Shown: positions 1 to 5,535, counted from the stretch's first letter. The stretch: DNA of 9,729 nucleotides from an uncultured Cardiobacterium sp. (GCF_938028185.1 NZ_CALJAH010000215.1:1-9729); one strand, 5' to 3'. The notes: generated from the letters alone by a model not told the origin. Program-made: numbers and translations.

Positions 1-6
1 GGGCTC

Positions 7-70
7 CCCATGAAAAAGGCGTCCGCCTTTTTCATGGGAACCCGGGGTGGGGTTACTGGCGGCACGTCCG
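7..70 (+). repeat. Long palindrome plus flank, direct-repeat copy 1
   Basis: Positions 7-21 (CCCATGAAAAAGGCG) and 24-38 (CGCCTTTTTCATGGG) are perfect reverse complements over 15 bp with only two bases between them. The inner part (AAAAAGGCG/CGCCTTTTT) has the GC-stem plus T-run look of an intrinsic terminator. The palindrome and about 30 bases after it, up to GGCGGCACG, recur nearly unchanged at 211-273. Confidence 0.85.
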
Positions 71-73
71 CTG

Positions 74-108
74 TTTATATACACCTTCCCCGCTACCGTG
101 TATGTAAA
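74..108 (-). repeat. TATACAC/GTGTATGT palindrome, copy B
   Basis: TTTATATACAC (74-84) pairs imperfectly with GTGTATGTAAA (98-108) around a core that reads GGTAGCG on the minus strand. Read on the minus strand, it aligns with the perfect 12-bp palindrome at 5497-5535: both carry TACATACA, then GGTAGCG, then AAGGTGTAT, then TATAAA. The two loci are 5.4 kb apart and share no other sequence, so this looks like a dispersed small element. Confidence 0.65.
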
Positions 109-109
109 C

Positions 110-131
110 GTAGGGTGGGGCTTGCCCCACC
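110..131 (+). repeat. GGTGGGGC hairpin repeat, copy 1
   Basis: After GTAG, GGTGGGGC (114-121) pairs perfectly with GCCCCACC (124-131) across a two-base TT loop. The same motif recurs at 310-331, and an inverted variant lies at 355-376. It resembles the REP-like GTAGGGTGGG hairpins found between genes in many proteobacteria; that family assignment is from memory. Confidence 0.75.
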
Positions 132-179
132 ACGAGCGACACGATTACGGGAACAAACGTGCAAAATCCCGCCATCCTG

Positions 180-202
180 CCTCTCCCCCTGTGGGGGAGA
201 GG
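180..202 (-). repeat. C-rich hairpin repeat (CCCCC-ACA-GGGGG family), inverted copy
   Basis: CCTCTCCCCC (180-189) and GGGGGAGAGG (193-202) form a perfect 10-bp stem with a TGT loop. On the minus strand the loop is ACA and the flanks match the element at 6187-6209: both read CCCGTCC before the stem and ATGGC shortly after it. It therefore belongs to the hairpin family clustered between nusB and ribBX. Confidence 0.7.
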
Positions 203-210
203 ACGGGTTA

Positions 211-273
211 CCATGAAAAAGGCGTCCGCCTTTATTCATGGGAACCCGGGGTGGGATTACTGGCGGCACGCCC
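211..273 (+). repeat. Long palindrome plus flank, direct-repeat copy 2
   Basis: This is the second copy of the element at 7-70. It differs by an extra A in the right arm (CCTTTATTC instead of CCTTTTTC) and by a few substitutions downstream (GGTGGGATT for GGTGGGGTT, GCACGCCCG for GCACGTCCG). The extra base makes a bulge in an otherwise intact stem. Similarity to copy 1 stops near 273 and resumes at the GGTGGGGC-type hairpin at 310. Confidence 0.85.
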
Positions 274-309
274 GGTGTCCGTTGCATCCGCCGACCCACA
301 ACCGCATCC

Positions 310-331
310 GTAGGATGGGGCTTGCCCCACC
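310..331 (+). repeat. GGTGGGGC hairpin repeat, copy 2
   Basis: GTAG, then GATGGGGC (314-321), TT, GCCCCACC (324-331). There is one mismatch in the stem (A315 opposite C330); otherwise it is the same as the copy at 110-131. It ends the second of the two related units upstream of cysN. Confidence 0.7.
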
Positions 332-354
332 GTAAAAAACTGATGCTTTGTCAT

Positions 355-376
355 GGTGGGCCAAGACCCACCCTAC
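355..376 (-). repeat. GGTGGG hairpin repeat, inverted copy
   Basis: On the minus strand this reads GTAG, GGTGGG, TCTTGG, CCCACC: a six-base stem (355-360 with 367-372). It lies 23 bases from copy 2 in the opposite orientation, so the pair could fold as a larger composite of the BIME type. It sits 36 bases before the cysN start codon. Confidence 0.6.
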
Positions 377-411
377 CTCTGTTTACACACACCACAAACC
401 CAGGAACCCCC

Positions 412-1695
412 ATGCCCAACCTCAACCAGCACGCGCCCTTGCGCTTCATTACCGCCGGCAGCGTCGATGACGGCAAATCCACCCTCATTGGCCGCCTCCT
501 CTACGACAGCAAGGCACTGCTTGGCGACCAGCTCCGCCAAATCGAAGCCGCCGAAGCCGACGGCAACCCCGACTTCTCCGCCCTGACCGACGGCCTCGAA
601 GCCGAACGCGAACAAGGCATCACCATTGACGTCGCCTACCGCTACTTCAGCACCGCACGGCGCAAATACATCATCGCCGACACCCCCGGCCACGAACAAT
701 ACACGCGCAACATGGTCACCGGCGCCTCCACCGCGCACGCCGCCGTCCTCCTGCTCGACGCCTCGCAACTCGACTACCGCCAAACCCCGCTGCAACTCTT
801 GCCGCAAACCAAACGGCACAGCGCCATTCTCCGCCACCTGCGTTGCCCGCACATCATCGTTGCCATCAACAAAATCGACCTGCTTGACTACGACGAAGGC
901 AAATACCGCGCCATCACCGCCGCCTACGACACGCTCGCCGCGCAGCTTGGACTCAATGACGTCCACTACATTCCCATCTCTGCCCTGCACGGCGACAACA
1001 TCGTCCACAAAAGCGAACACACCCCGTGGTACACGGGCGACACCCTGCTCGCCACCCTCGAAGCGCTGCCCGCCGGCGAAGGCATCAGCGACGCGCCTGC
1101 CGCCTTCCATTTTCCGGTGCAAAACGTGCTGCGTGCCGACGGCGACAAACAGGACGACTTCCGTGGCTACCAGGGGCGGATAGAGGCGGGCAGCGTCCGC
1201 GTCGGCGACCGCGTCCGCGTTGAACCAGCCGGACAAGAAAGCAGCGTGCGCGAAATCATCGGCGTCAATGGCAGCGTTGAGAGCGCCAGCGTCGGCGAAA
1301 ACATCACCCTGCGCCTTGCGGATGACATTGACATCTCGCGCGGCGACACCCTGCTTGCCGCTGCCAACCCGCACGGCGGCCAACGCGAACTGCGCGCGAC
1401 GCTGTGCTGGTTCGACCAGCGCCCGCTCAACCCGGCGCGCAAATACCTGCTCAAACACACCACCCGCACCGTTGCCGCGAAAATCCGCCGCGTCGAACAC
1501 GTCTGGGACGTGCATACCTTAAGCAACTACGCCGACCGCGATACACTTGCGATGAACGACCTCGGCGAAGTCAGCCTCGTGCTGCAACAACCCGTCGCCG
1601 CCACCGCTTACGCGGCAAACCCGGCCACCGGCGCGTTCATATTGATAGACGACGCCAGCAATCAAACGGTTGCCGCCGGGATGATACTGGCGTAA
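412..1695 (+). CDS. cysN: Sulfate adenylyltransferase subunit 1 (CysN, GTPase subunit)
   Basis: CysN is the regulatory GTPase of ATP sulfurylase; with CysD it activates sulfate to adenosine 5'-phosphosulfate in cytoplasmic sulfate assimilation. The 427-residue protein shows the elongation-factor-like GTPase motifs in order: P-loop GSVDDGKS (16-23), switch region EREQGITID (to residue 73), DTPGH (90-94) and NKID (153-156), then the beta-barrel domains with FRGYQG and DIDISRGD. The frame is open back to 238, but that part runs through repeats. The ATG at 412 has AGGA seven bases upstream and starts where homology does. Compared with E. coli CysN (475 residues, from memory) the N-terminus is shorter, and about eight residues are inserted after the DxS/R strand (LDYRQTPLQLLPQTKRHS). 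There is no CysC kinase fusion. No cysD lies in the window. It ends 9 bp from the convergent lipoprotein gene with no hairpin between. Confidence 0.95.
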   Translation: MPNLNQHAPLRFITAGSVDDGKSTLIGRLLYDSKALLGDQLRQIEAAEADGNPDFSALTDGLEAEREQGITIDVAYRYFSTARRKYIIADTPGHEQYTRNMVTGASTAHAAVLLLDASQLDYRQTPLQLLPQTKRHSAILRHLRCPHIIVAINKIDLLDYDEGKYRAITAAYDTLAAQLGLNDVHYIPISALHGDNIVHKSEHTPWYTGDTLLATLEALPAGEGISDAPAAFHFPVQNVLRADGDKQDDFRGYQGRIEAGSVRVGDRVRVEPAGQESSVREIIGVNGSVESASVGENITLRLADDIDISRGDTLLAAANPHGGQRELRATLCWFDQRPLNPARKYLLKHTTRTVAAKIRRVEHVWDVHTLSNYADRDTLAMNDLGEVSLVLQQPVAATAYAANPATGAFILIDDASNQTVAAGMILA

Positions 1696-1704
1696 CCGCT
1701 TCCG

Positions 1705-1977
1705 TTACCGCTCACACGCCCCCCGACGGCGGCTGACAATGAACTCCGGTGCGATGCAGACCGCGCAGTCATTGGCAAATGTCTGCTGCATCCGGTGGCC
1801 GTTGTTCTCATAAACAACGCAGACCGGATCCAGCGTCGCCGGGCAGGCGCGGCTGGCGCAGCCGCTGTCGCCGATGGGCTTTGGCTGCGCAATGGCGAGC
1901 GGGGTATCCAAAAACGGCCTGGGCGCATGGCAGGCGGCGAGCGATAACGCGAGCGCCGATAAAATCACGGCTTTCAT
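1705..1977 (-). CDS. Small lipoprotein with a Kazal-like six-cysteine domain
   Basis: This 90-residue protein starts with a short signal peptide and a lipobox, LAAC (13-16), so C16 should be lipidated and the mature protein tethered in the envelope. After a proline-rich linker come exactly six cysteines: C40, C45, C53, C71, C74 and C88. The spacing x7 between cysteines 2 and 3, x2 between 4 and 5, the CPxxxDPVC start and TFANDC (66-71, like the Kazal TYxNxC) fit a Kazal-type serine protease inhibitor fold with about seven extra residues between cysteines 3 and 4. Inhibition of proteases is inferred from the fold; many bacterial members are uncharacterised. Its ATG overlaps the nfsA stop codon (ATGA, 1974-1977), with only a distant AAGGGG upstream, so translation is probably coupled to nfsA. 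Confidence 0.8.
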   Translation of the reverse strand: MKAVILSALALSLAACHAPRPFLDTPLAIAQPKPIGDSGCASRACPATLDPVCVVYENNGHRMQQTFANDCAVCIAPEFIVSRRRGACER

Positions 1978-2696
1978 TGTTTGAGAAACCCCTTGCTTTG
2001 CAAAAACGGCAACATGTGCGACCGCACCGGCCCATTTAACGTTTTGCGAATACTGTAAAGCCAGTCGCGTTCCTCGCCCATGCGGTTTTGATAATAAGCA
2101 CGCAATTCGGCGTCATATTGTGCGAGTGCCTGCGCATCCGGCTCACGATAGCGGTTTTCAAAAAACATCAGCGAATGCGGTAGGCGCGGTTTTGGCGGCG
2201 GATTTTGCGCGGGATAACCCAAACACAAACCCAGCAGCGGCACGCAATAATCCGGCAATCCCACCAATTCGCTGACCGCTTCAATATCATTGCGTAGCGC
2301 GCCAATAAAAACGCCGCCCAAGCCCAATGATTCCGCCGCTAGCAAGATATTCTGCGCCATAATGCCGGTATCCATCGCTCCAATTAAAGTGACTTCTGCC
2401 CAATCCAATTGGGCGGAGGGTAACAGCACCTTTGCCTTGTGAAAATCCATACAGAACAACAGAAACTCGGCGCAATCGGTGACATAGGCCATATCACTCG
2501 CCGCGCGGCGAATCCCGGCGCGAATCTCTGGGTCGGTAATGCGGATAATAGAAACGCATTGCAGATGATTGGAAGTGGAAGCCATCCGCCCGGCATCAAT
2601 CAATGACGCCAGCATTTCCGGCGCGATTGGCTGCGACGTGAATTTGCGAATGGAACGGTGGGCGAGGGCGGTCGCCAAAGCGGGATTGCTGTTCAT
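1974..2696 (-). CDS. nfsA: Oxygen-insensitive NADPH nitroreductase, NfsA/Frp family
   Basis: This is a 240-residue FMN-dependent NAD(P)H oxidoreductase, expected to reduce nitroaromatics, quinones or flavins by two-electron steps in the cytoplasm. The FMN phosphate motif HRSIRKF is at 13-19. STSNHLQCVSIIRITD (40-55), DTGIMAQN (109-116) and SLGLGGVFIG (123-132) follow, then GLCLGYP and the KPRLP segment typical of NfsA. Length matches E. coli NfsA (240). The frame is open to 2735, but the start at 2696 has TGGAG five bases upstream and begins where the family does. It overlaps the Kazal-like lipoprotein gene by four bases. Its 5' end faces the ArsC-like gene across 81 bp holding promoter-like elements for both directions. 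The physiological substrate cannot be told from sequence. Confidence 0.92.
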   Translation of the reverse strand: MNSNPALATALAHRSIRKFTSQPIAPEMLASLIDAGRMASTSNHLQCVSIIRITDPEIRAGIRRAASDMAYVTDCAEFLLFCMDFHKAKVLLPSAQLDWAEVTLIGAMDTGIMAQNILLAAESLGLGGVFIGALRNDIEAVSELVGLPDYCVPLLGLCLGYPAQNPPPKPRLPHSLMFFENRYREPDAQALAQYDAELRAYYQNRMGEERDWLYSIRKTLNGPVRSHMLPFLQSKGFLKQ

Positions 2697-2722
2697 AAAA
2701 ACTCCATGCGAAAGAAAGCGGC

Positions 2723-2728
2723 AATATA
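2723..2728 (-). promoter_or_regulatory. Possible -10 element for nfsA
   Basis: On the minus strand this reads TATATT, 26 bases before the nfsA ATG. The candidate -35 about 17 bp upstream is a poor match, so this is a weak call. Confidence 0.35.
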
Positions 2729-2746
2729 CGCGCAAACGCGCGCCGC

Positions 2747-2755
2747 TGCTATACT
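2747..2755 (+). promoter_or_regulatory. Possible extended -10 promoter for the arsC-like gene
   Basis: TGCTATACT matches an extended -10 (TGn TATACT, one base off TATAAT), 22 bases before the ATG at 2778, in the divergent gap from nfsA. No good -35 is seen, which is usual for extended -10 promoters. Confidence 0.45.
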
Positions 2756-2777
2756 GACGCCTTTAACGGAGATTGCC

Positions 2778-3128
2778 ATGAACATCACCCTCTACCACAA
2801 CCCGCGCTGCTCCACCTCGCGCAACGCCCTTGCCCTCTTGCGCGAACGCGGTATCGAGCCACACATCATTGACTACCTGAAAACCCCGCCGACGCGCGAC
2901 GCATGGGCGGCACTCATCACCCGCAGCGGCTTGCCGGTACGCGATTTCTTGCGGCAAAAAGAAGCGCTCTACCACGAATTGCAACTGGACAATCCGGCAA
3001 TGAGCGATGCGGCGCTGCTTGATGCACTCACCACCCATCCGCAATTATTCAACCGCCCGGTCGCCAGTAGCGATAACGCGGTGCGTATTTGTCGCCCGGC
3101 GGAACGGGTTCTGAAATTACTGGATTAA
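2778..3128 (+). CDS. arsC: ArsC/YfgD-family thioredoxin-fold reductase
   Basis: This 116-residue protein belongs to the glutaredoxin-coupled arsenate reductase family. Those enzymes reduce arsenate to arsenite through one active cysteine, but many chromosomal members such as E. coli YfgD have no proven arsenic role. YHNPRCSTSRNAL (6-18) carries the catalytic cysteine C11. Three arginines equivalent to those that hold the oxyanion in ArsC are present: R59 in LRQKE, R93 in NRP and R106 in RICRP. Length is close to YfgD (119), shorter than plasmid ArsC (141). The ATG at 2778 has GGAG six bases before it; the frame is open further upstream, but homology begins here. No ars regulator or efflux gene is nearby, which favours a housekeeping role. 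The next gene follows after 12 bp. Confidence 0.88.
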   Translation: MNITLYHNPRCSTSRNALALLRERGIEPHIIDYLKTPPTRDAWAALITRSGLPVRDFLRQKEALYHELQLDNPAMSDAALLDALTTHPQLFNRPVASSDNAVRICRPAERVLKLLD

Positions 3129-3140
3129 GGGAATACCGCC

Positions 3141-3668
3141 ATGTTGCAAATTATTGACGATGCAGAAACACTCGCCGCCGCACAATCCTTGTTCAAAGAA
3201 AAAATCATCGCCGCATTGCCGCAAACCATTCGCTGCACCGTTGCCGGAATAGGCGGTGGCTTTGAAACAGAAGTGCATTATTCACCGGAATTGGATTTAT
3301 GGTACGCGCAGCAAATACAGGAGAAAAAATGCTGGAACGGTTTTGGCATCGGCGCGCCCGTTGTGGGTAAAAAAGTCGCACTCGCCGCAGAAATCAATTT
3401 CCCGGCGGACGGCATTAACCGCGCCTTGTCTGGCGCTTTCGCCCGCGATGAAGACGGGCGTATTTTCGTCTTGCATCGTGGCAAAATCCGTGGCGGCAAA
3501 GCGCTGTTTTTCCGCTATTACTATGGCAAAGTCGCGAGAGCCGATGACGGCGGCAAAACAGATGATTTTGCGCTGATTGCCGCGCTGGATGCGGCGGATT
3601 TCGCCGACAAACTCGCTGCCTTTGTGCGGCAAATTCTCGCGATTAAGACGGCGGCGAAAGCGCATTAA
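3141..3668 (+). CDS. Uncharacterised 175-residue protein
   Basis: I cannot assign a function. The protein is soluble-looking, with no signal peptide or membrane segment. A helical N-terminus (to about 28) leads into a beta-rich region with DLWYAQQI (52-59), WNGFGIG (65-71), EINFPADGINR (84-94), GAFARDEDGR (98-107) and HRGKIRGGK (112-120). The last third is helical and rich in alanine. From memory, similar EINxPxxGINRxxxGxFA...HxGxIGGG blocks occur in stand-alone bacterial proteins and beside nuclease domains, but I could not check this. The invariant-looking N, R, H and GG residues suggest a binding or catalytic site. The start at 3141 has AAGGGA seven bases upstream, and the gene follows the arsC-like gene by 12 bp, so they are probably co-transcribed. 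A strong terminator lies 22 bases after the stop. Confidence 0.85.
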   Translation: MLQIIDDAETLAAAQSLFKEKIIAALPQTIRCTVAGIGGGFETEVHYSPELDLWYAQQIQEKKCWNGFGIGAPVVGKKVALAAEINFPADGINRALSGAFARDEDGRIFVLHRGKIRGGKALFFRYYYGKVARADDGGKTDDFALIAALDAADFADKLAAFVRQILAIKTAAKAH

Positions 3669-3690
3669 GCAGAATGGTGTGCAGTCATAA

Positions 3691-3720
3691 AAAAATACCG
3701 GCATTGCGCCGGTATTTTTT
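3691..3720. terminator. Strong bidirectional intrinsic terminator
   Basis: AAAAATACCGGC (3691-3702) pairs perfectly with GCCGGTATTTTT (3708-3719) around the loop ATTGC. It has a T-run on each strand, so it can end both the plus-strand pair to its left and the minus-strand tag operon to its right. The tag stop codon TAA (3721-3719) lies inside the A/T tract. Confidence 0.93.
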
Positions 3721-4297
3721 ACGCCAAGTGCGCCGTGTCCAGTGCTGGGTCGCTTGCCCGCACCAGCCAACGCGGGCGGGCGGCGAGGATGCGCGGGTAA
3801 ACGGGGCAATCGGGCTGGTGGGCGCCGGGCAGGTAGCCGCTGCTCATCAGAAACTCGCCGGTGATTTCGCCGCCGGTGAAGGTGAAGGTTTTTTTGAACA
3901 GCTTGACCCAGGTAGCCTTGTCCGGCGCGGTTTGCACGTCCAGCCAGGCGCGGAAACTGCCATGCTCCGCCTGCAACTGCTGGATAACACGGGCATTTTT
4001 GATGGACGCATTGATTTTCAGGCGATTGCGGATGATGCCGGGGTCGGCGAGGAGGCGGGCGGTGTCGGCCTCGCCATAGGCGGCGACGGTGGCGATGTCA
4101 AAGCTGTTGTAGGCGCGGTGCAGGTTGTCCGCCTTGCGCAGGATGGTCTCCCAGCTTAGCCCCGCCTGGTTGATTTCCAGCACGAGGCGCTCAAAGAGGC
4201 GATTGTCGTCGGCAAGGGGGAAGCCGTATTCGTGGTCGTGGTAGCGGCGATGCGGGTTATCCGGCGGCAGATCGGCACAGTAGGCGCAGTAGTTCAT
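3719..4297 (-). CDS. tag: DNA-3-methyladenine glycosylase I
   Basis: Tag removes 3-methyladenine from alkylated DNA and starts base-excision repair. The 192-residue protein keeps the zinc ligands expected from E. coli Tag: C4, H20 in YHDHEYG (19-25), and H160 with C164 in GAHQPDC. The residue matching the catalytic glutamate is E41 in LEINQAGLSW (40-49). GIIRNRLKINASIKNA (87-102), a helix-hairpin-helix-like region, and GEFLMSSGY complete the family pattern. An additional C7 makes a CxxC at the N-terminus. Its ATG overlaps the stop of the upstream hydrolase gene (ATGA, 4294-4297) and has no separate ribosome site, so translation is likely coupled. It is the last gene of a four-gene unit, ending within the terminator at 3691-3720. 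Confidence 0.95.
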   Translation of the reverse strand: MNYCAYCADLPPDNPHRRYHDHEYGFPLADDNRLFERLVLEINQAGLSWETILRKADNLHRAYNSFDIATVAAYGEADTARLLADPGIIRNRLKINASIKNARVIQQLQAEHGSFRAWLDVQTAPDKATWVKLFKKTFTFTGGEITGEFLMSSGYLPGAHQPDCPVYPRILAARPRWLVRASDPALDTAHLA

Positions 4298-4800
4298 GCG
4301 TCGAGGCGGGCGAGGAAGTCGGCGAAATGGCGGCAGAGCAGCGCCAGCTCGTCCGGCTGGTAAAAGAGGTGTCCGGCGGGGACGAGGTGCAGGGTCGCGC
4401 CCGCCTCTTTGGCATAGCGCACCGAGTATTCGTAGAGAATGACGTCATCATCCCAGCCGTGGACGATTTCGGTCGGGCTGATGGTTGGATAGCTTTTCAC
4501 TTGATAGCGCGGCGCGTACAGCGCGGGCGCGACGAGAAAGAGGCCGCGCACTTTTTCCGGGTGGGCGGCGGCGGCAAGCATCGCGGTGTAGCCGCCCATG
4601 CTGAAGCCCATCAGCACGACGGGTTCCGACTCGGCGGCGACCAGCGCGGTCAGGCGCGCGCTGCGCAGTTCCGGGTCTTCGCTGTCGGTGTCGTTGATGC
4701 AGTGGGTGTCGTGACCGGCGCGCTTGGCGGTGCGCGCGAGGTGGAAGATTTCTTTGCTGTGCTGCGAGCCGCCACGGCCGTGGGCGAGGTAGATTTTCAT
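4294..4800 (-). CDS. Small alpha/beta-hydrolase fold protein
   Basis: This 168-residue single-domain serine hydrolase is of unknown substrate. It begins at the first core strand, MKIYLAHGRGG, where HGRGG (7-11) would form the oxyanion loop. The nucleophile elbow is GFSMGG (65-70) with Ser67. HGWDDD (114-119) supplies the acid, most likely D118, and PAGHLF (141-146) supplies His144, so the triad is complete. The short length, with no lid domain, recalls RBBP9/YqiA-like esterases. The frame is open to 4881, but that would overlap the upstream membrane-protein gene; the start at 4800 leaves a 10-bp gap, although its ribosome site is weak. It overlaps tag by four bases. There is no signal peptide, so it should be cytoplasmic. 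Confidence 0.85.
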   Translation of the reverse strand: MKIYLAHGRGGSQHSKEIFHLARTAKRAGHDTHCINDTDSEDPELRSARLTALVAAESEPVVLMGFSMGGYTAMLAAAAHPEKVRGLFLVAPALYAPRYQVKSYPTISPTEIVHGWDDDVILYEYSVRYAKEAGATLHLVPAGHLFYQPDELALLCRHFADFLARLDA

Positions 4801-4810
4801 GGGTGATTGC

Positions 4811-5146
4811 TTAAAGGATGCCTCCGATTCCGCCCAAACCCAATAATGCCAGGAACAGGCGGCGCGAAAGCAGGAAAACAAAAAAGAGGATTATGTTGGC
4901 ACTGCGGCTCTGTTGCAGATTCCATCTGCTCGTGGGCGAGAAGATTTTGCTGCGATAGACAAGCCAAAACAGCAATAGATAAGAAAGCATACAGAAGGCG
5001 AGTAACACCCATATGATGTCATGCAGATTGTGTAGCAGAGCGTATGGGGAAATATATTTCGAAGGGAATGCGAATGCGCAAAGTCCGAAAATCATCATTA
5101 AATCCAGCATAAACAGGAATGGGAGAATTTCATACTTTTTGATCAT
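4811..5146 (-). CDS. Small membrane protein, second of a paralogous pair
   Basis: This 111-residue protein has three predicted helices, near 5-27, 44-64 and 84-104, and a C-terminal glycine-rich tail. I do not recognise the family. It is clearly related to the protein encoded just upstream: both have an aspartate in helix 1 (D15 here), Ser55-Tyr56 in helix 2, IF at 68-69 and Ser94-Arg95 in helix 3. The frame is open to 5284, but the ATG at 5146 overlaps the upstream stop codon (ATGA) and begins where the paralogue's similarity begins. Base composition is much lower in GC than the rib or cysN genes. The hydrolase gene follows after 10 bp. Function is unknown; polar residues within the membrane suggest helix packing or a transport or sensing role, but that is only inference. 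Confidence 0.78.
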   Translation of the reverse strand: MIKKYEILPFLFMLDLMMIFGLCAFAFPSKYISPYALLHNLHDIIWVLLAFCMLSYLLLFWLVYRSKIFSPTSRWNLQQSRSANIILFFVFLLSRRLFLALLGLGGIGGIL

Positions 5147-5472
5147 GGCATTGCCGCTATTGCCGTAGAGAAAGCAATAATAAAAAAGCGGGAAATGAGG
5201 AAAAACACCATCATAAACAGGCGAAAAGCAGTATGGTTGGCTATTACGCCGCCGCGTTTTCCCATAAATATCTCGAAGATACAAATAATCAGCGCCATTA
5301 CAAGATAGCTCGCAACGAATCCCATAACGAGGAATACGACAATGCTATATCCTTCTTTAAAGGCATAGGATAACGGCTCATTGATGAAAGGGATAAGCGC
5401 CAAAAAATAAATATCCATCAGCAGAAAGAAAGCGAGAATGGCGTAGGGATTTTTGTGATGGGCGGGCTGCAT
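5143..5472 (-). CDS. Small membrane protein, first of a paralogous pair
   Basis: This 109-residue protein has three hydrophobic segments, near 10-30, 43-66 and 84-107, and no cleavable signal peptide. It is the paralogue of the next gene: KNPYAILAFFLLMDIYF matches KKYEILPFLFMLDLMM, with D20 equivalent to D15, and S55-Y56 and S94-R95 fall at identical positions in both. Positively charged GKRGG (71-75) follows helix 2. GC content is low: I count 22 G+C in the 60 bases 5161-5220. No good ribosome site precedes the ATG at 5472. The gene heads a minus-strand unit with its paralogue, a hydrolase and tag, 71 bp downstream of nusB; a perfect palindrome lies in that gap. I do not recognise the family. 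Confidence 0.78.
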   Translation of the reverse strand: MQPAHHKNPYAILAFFLLMDIYFLALIPFINEPLSYAFKEGYSIVVFLVMGFVASYLVMALIICIFEIFMGKRGGVIANHTAFRLFMMVFFLISRFFIIAFSTAIAAMP

Positions 5473-5496
5473 GTTTTATGGAAGATGGTTGGCGCT

Positions 5497-5535
5497 TTTA
5501 TACATACAGGGTAGCGACTAAGGTGTATGTATAAA
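5497..5535 (+). repeat. TTTATACATACA/TGTATGTATAAA palindrome, copy A
   Basis: TTTATACATACA (5497-5508) and TGTATGTATAAA (5524-5535) are perfect 12-bp inverted repeats around a 15-base spacer that begins GGGTAGCG. The element fills the 71-bp gap between nusB and the membrane-protein pair. A related copy lies at 74-108 on the other strand. Possible roles are an operator, a stem-loop processing site or a tiny mobile repeat. It is AT-rich enough to contain promoter-like TATAAA on both strands. Confidence 0.8.

Larger units (their letters stand above)
1..411. other. Gene-free, repeat-rich region upstream of cysN
   Basis: I find no credible gene here; the open frames that cross it run through palindromic repeats and have no family features. 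The stretch is a mosaic. There is a 15-bp-stem palindrome at 7-38 and its copy at 211-243, a TATACATACA-type palindrome at 74-108, GGTGGGGC-type hairpins at 110-131 and 310-331 with an inverted relative at 355-376, and a C-rich hairpin at 180-202. The order 'CATGAAAAAGGCG palindrome, GGCGGCACG, GGTGGGG hairpin' occurs twice with a period of about 200 bp. If cysD lies just to the left, this block would separate cysD from cysN, but that gene is not visible. No convincing sigma-70 promoter for cysN was identified. Confidence 0.7.

Noticed and set aside
7..38. DNA uptake sequence pair forming a terminator, as in Neisseriaceae or Pasteurellaceae
   Set aside because: Neither GCCGTCTGAA nor AAGTGCGGT is present, and the palindrome arms do not recur inside genes in this window.
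10..313. Small open frames in the leading repeat region
   Set aside because: They start in the palindromes (ATGAAAAAGGCG) and encode repeat sequence only; start context and composition do not suggest proteins.
238..411. 58-codon N-terminal extension of cysN
   Set aside because: It is translated from repeats, has no similarity to CysN, and a good ribosome site with ATG occurs at 402-414.
373..1515. Long minus-strand open frame opposite cysN
   Set aside because: It is a shadow of a GC-rich gene: alanine, valine and glycine rich, with no motifs, while the plus strand has clear CysN motifs.
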